From positions 1-5,417 of the forward strand of contig CAMZLX010000069.1 in NCBI GenBank assembly GCA_947311795.1: DNA of 5,417 nucleotides. Direction: 5' to 3'. The notes beneath the pieces were generated by a model. It had not been told where the DNA came from. It made no database searches and saw only the letters and a program-made list of their open reading frames with translations. A program made the translations under genes and the position numbers. Shown in pieces: positions 4,794 to 5,417 of the stretch. Position 1 is the first letter of the stretch. Each line of letters opens with the position of its first letter. This stretch comes from an uncultured Zetaproteobacteria bacterium. Its GTDB lineage: Bacteria > Pseudomonadota > Zetaproteobacteria > Mariprofundales > Mariprofundaceae.

Positions 4794-5228
4794 TTACCCA
4801 ATGCCAATTTGAGATAAAACCGCTACAACTAAAATAGCTAACACTATTGCACCCAGAGCTATAACCGCAAACTGAAACGCAATTGCACTACCACCAAGAA
4901 CCGCAGCACCGCCAGCAACACGCATGGGCTCTTTTTTGGCAAAGCCAATGACACCTAGTATTATGGCCAAGCCACCTAGGACAGCTGTACCAATGCTAAT
5001 AATTTGATCGGTATCAATGGGCTGTGATTGGGGCGCTGGAGCCTCTTTGCCTTTAAGTGCTGCAATCGTCGCTTGTTTAATTGAAACAGCCTTTTCAGCA
5101 ACTGTTTGCTCTAGGGTTGGTTGAGGAGAGAATGGGCCAGCCCAAAAATGAACAATTGCTAGTAGAAGCGCAATTGAACCAAGGCCTATACCTATAAAGC
5201 TAAGAGTTGATTTAGATTCTTCCATCAT
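4794..5228 (-). CDS. Small multi-spanning inner-membrane protein, unknown function
   Basis: This 144-residue hydrophobic protein has one membrane span near the N terminus (about 9-28), then a polar, probably helical segment (37-62), and an Ala/Pro-rich linker (62-70). A very hydrophobic, Gly/Ala-rich C-terminal half follows, with spans near 76-96 and 103-141, the latter perhaps two short helices. No catalytic motif is visible. The general layout recalls small membrane proteins annotated as YidI-like, but I cannot confirm that. The ATG at 5226-5228 is followed at once by a second ATG (5223-5225). GGAG at 5233-5236 is 4 nt from the first and 7 nt from the second, so the protein may be 143 residues. 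It precedes the toxin gene by 69 bp on the same strand, but the toxin appears to have its own promoter. Confidence 0.8.
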   Translation of the reverse strand: MMEESKSTLSFIGIGLGSIALLLAIVHFWAGPFSPQPTLEQTVAEKAVSIKQATIAALKGKEAPAPQSQPIDTDQIISIGTAVLGGLAIILGVIGFAKKEPMRVAGGAAVLGGSAIAFQFAVIALGAIVLAILVVAVLSQIGIG

Positions 5229-5292
5229 GCTTCTCCGAAAATATAACTAACCTAATAGGCGTAATAAAGCTCCTTATTATTAACTCCTATAG

Positions 5293-5417
5293 GTGGACAT
5301 TATTTCATTCATCTTACATATTAAACAGCAAAAGAGGACTATTGCTGTTGTACGTGTGACGATTGCTGATACAAGTGGAAAGCGTATTGCTTGTCAAATG
5401 CAGCTTGACTATAAAAC
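5293..5417 (+). pseudogene. Open frame resembling a hotdog thioesterase tail, partial or remnant
   Basis: From a GTG at 5293 (an in-frame TAG lies just before it at 5290-5292), the frame stays open to the window edge for 41 codons. Residues 15-40 include RTIAVVRVTIADTSGKRIA, which resembles the late beta-strands of PaaI/hotdog-fold thioesterases (an RxxxVVxVxxxDxxGKxxA pattern). In those enzymes about 100 residues precede this part, and none of the other plus frames upstream supplies them. It may therefore be a decayed remnant, or simply the start of an unrelated gene continuing to the right. AGAGGA at 5333-5338 is a possible ribosome site without a suitable start codon. The minus strand also has an open frame here. 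This is a tentative call. Confidence 0.25.

Noticed and set aside
5339..5417. Minus-strand open frame entering from the right edge and ending in TAG at 5339-5341
   Set aside because: About 25 codons with no recognisable motif. It could be the C terminus of a gene upstream of the membrane protein, but the plus-strand frame has better family resemblance, so it was not called.

Overview
The window looks like proteobacterial chromosome of moderate GC content. The sensor kinase and regulator are clearly of the RegB/RegA (PrrB/PrrA, ActS/ActR) type, which is a proteobacterial family, and HflX, the lipoprotein signal and the repeat families fit that. The class cannot be fixed from the sequence. No rRNA, tRNA, CRISPR array or transposase is visible.

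Layout, left to right. Positions 1-127 hold the start of a minus-strand lipoprotein gene that runs off the left edge. Its upstream region (128-445, no gene) carries a dyad resembling a RegA/PrrA binding site, an inverted pair of dRS3-like 27-bp repeats, and one copy of a 34-bp repeat. Positions 446-2306 are a two-gene minus-strand operon, regB then regA, overlapping by 8 bp. A short divergent gap separates it from hflX on the plus strand (2399-3694). A second copy of the 34-bp repeat lies just after hflX. Positions 3746-4146 have no convincing gene and contain several stem-loops that together look like a dispersed intergenic element. Positions 4147-4724 are a minus-strand type II toxin-antitoxin pair (BrnT-like toxin, then ribbon-helix-helix antitoxin, overlapping by ATGA). 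Positions 4794-5228 encode a small unrecognised multi-spanning membrane protein. The last 125 bases hold an open frame resembling the tail of a hotdog-fold thioesterase, possibly a remnant.

How the parts may work together. RegB senses redox state through a membrane quinone site and a cytoplasmic cysteine, both visible here, and phosphorylates RegA, a Fis-type DNA-binding regulator. The candidate RegA site in front of the lipoprotein gene, close to regA itself, suggests a local target. HflX is a housekeeping ribosome-associated GTPase and need not be linked to RegBA. The toxin-antitoxin pair beside structured repeats looks like an accessory insertion. I found no convincing new multi-gene system. 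The best leads are the RegA-like site, a His/Met-rich periplasmic loop in RegB, and the repeat families.
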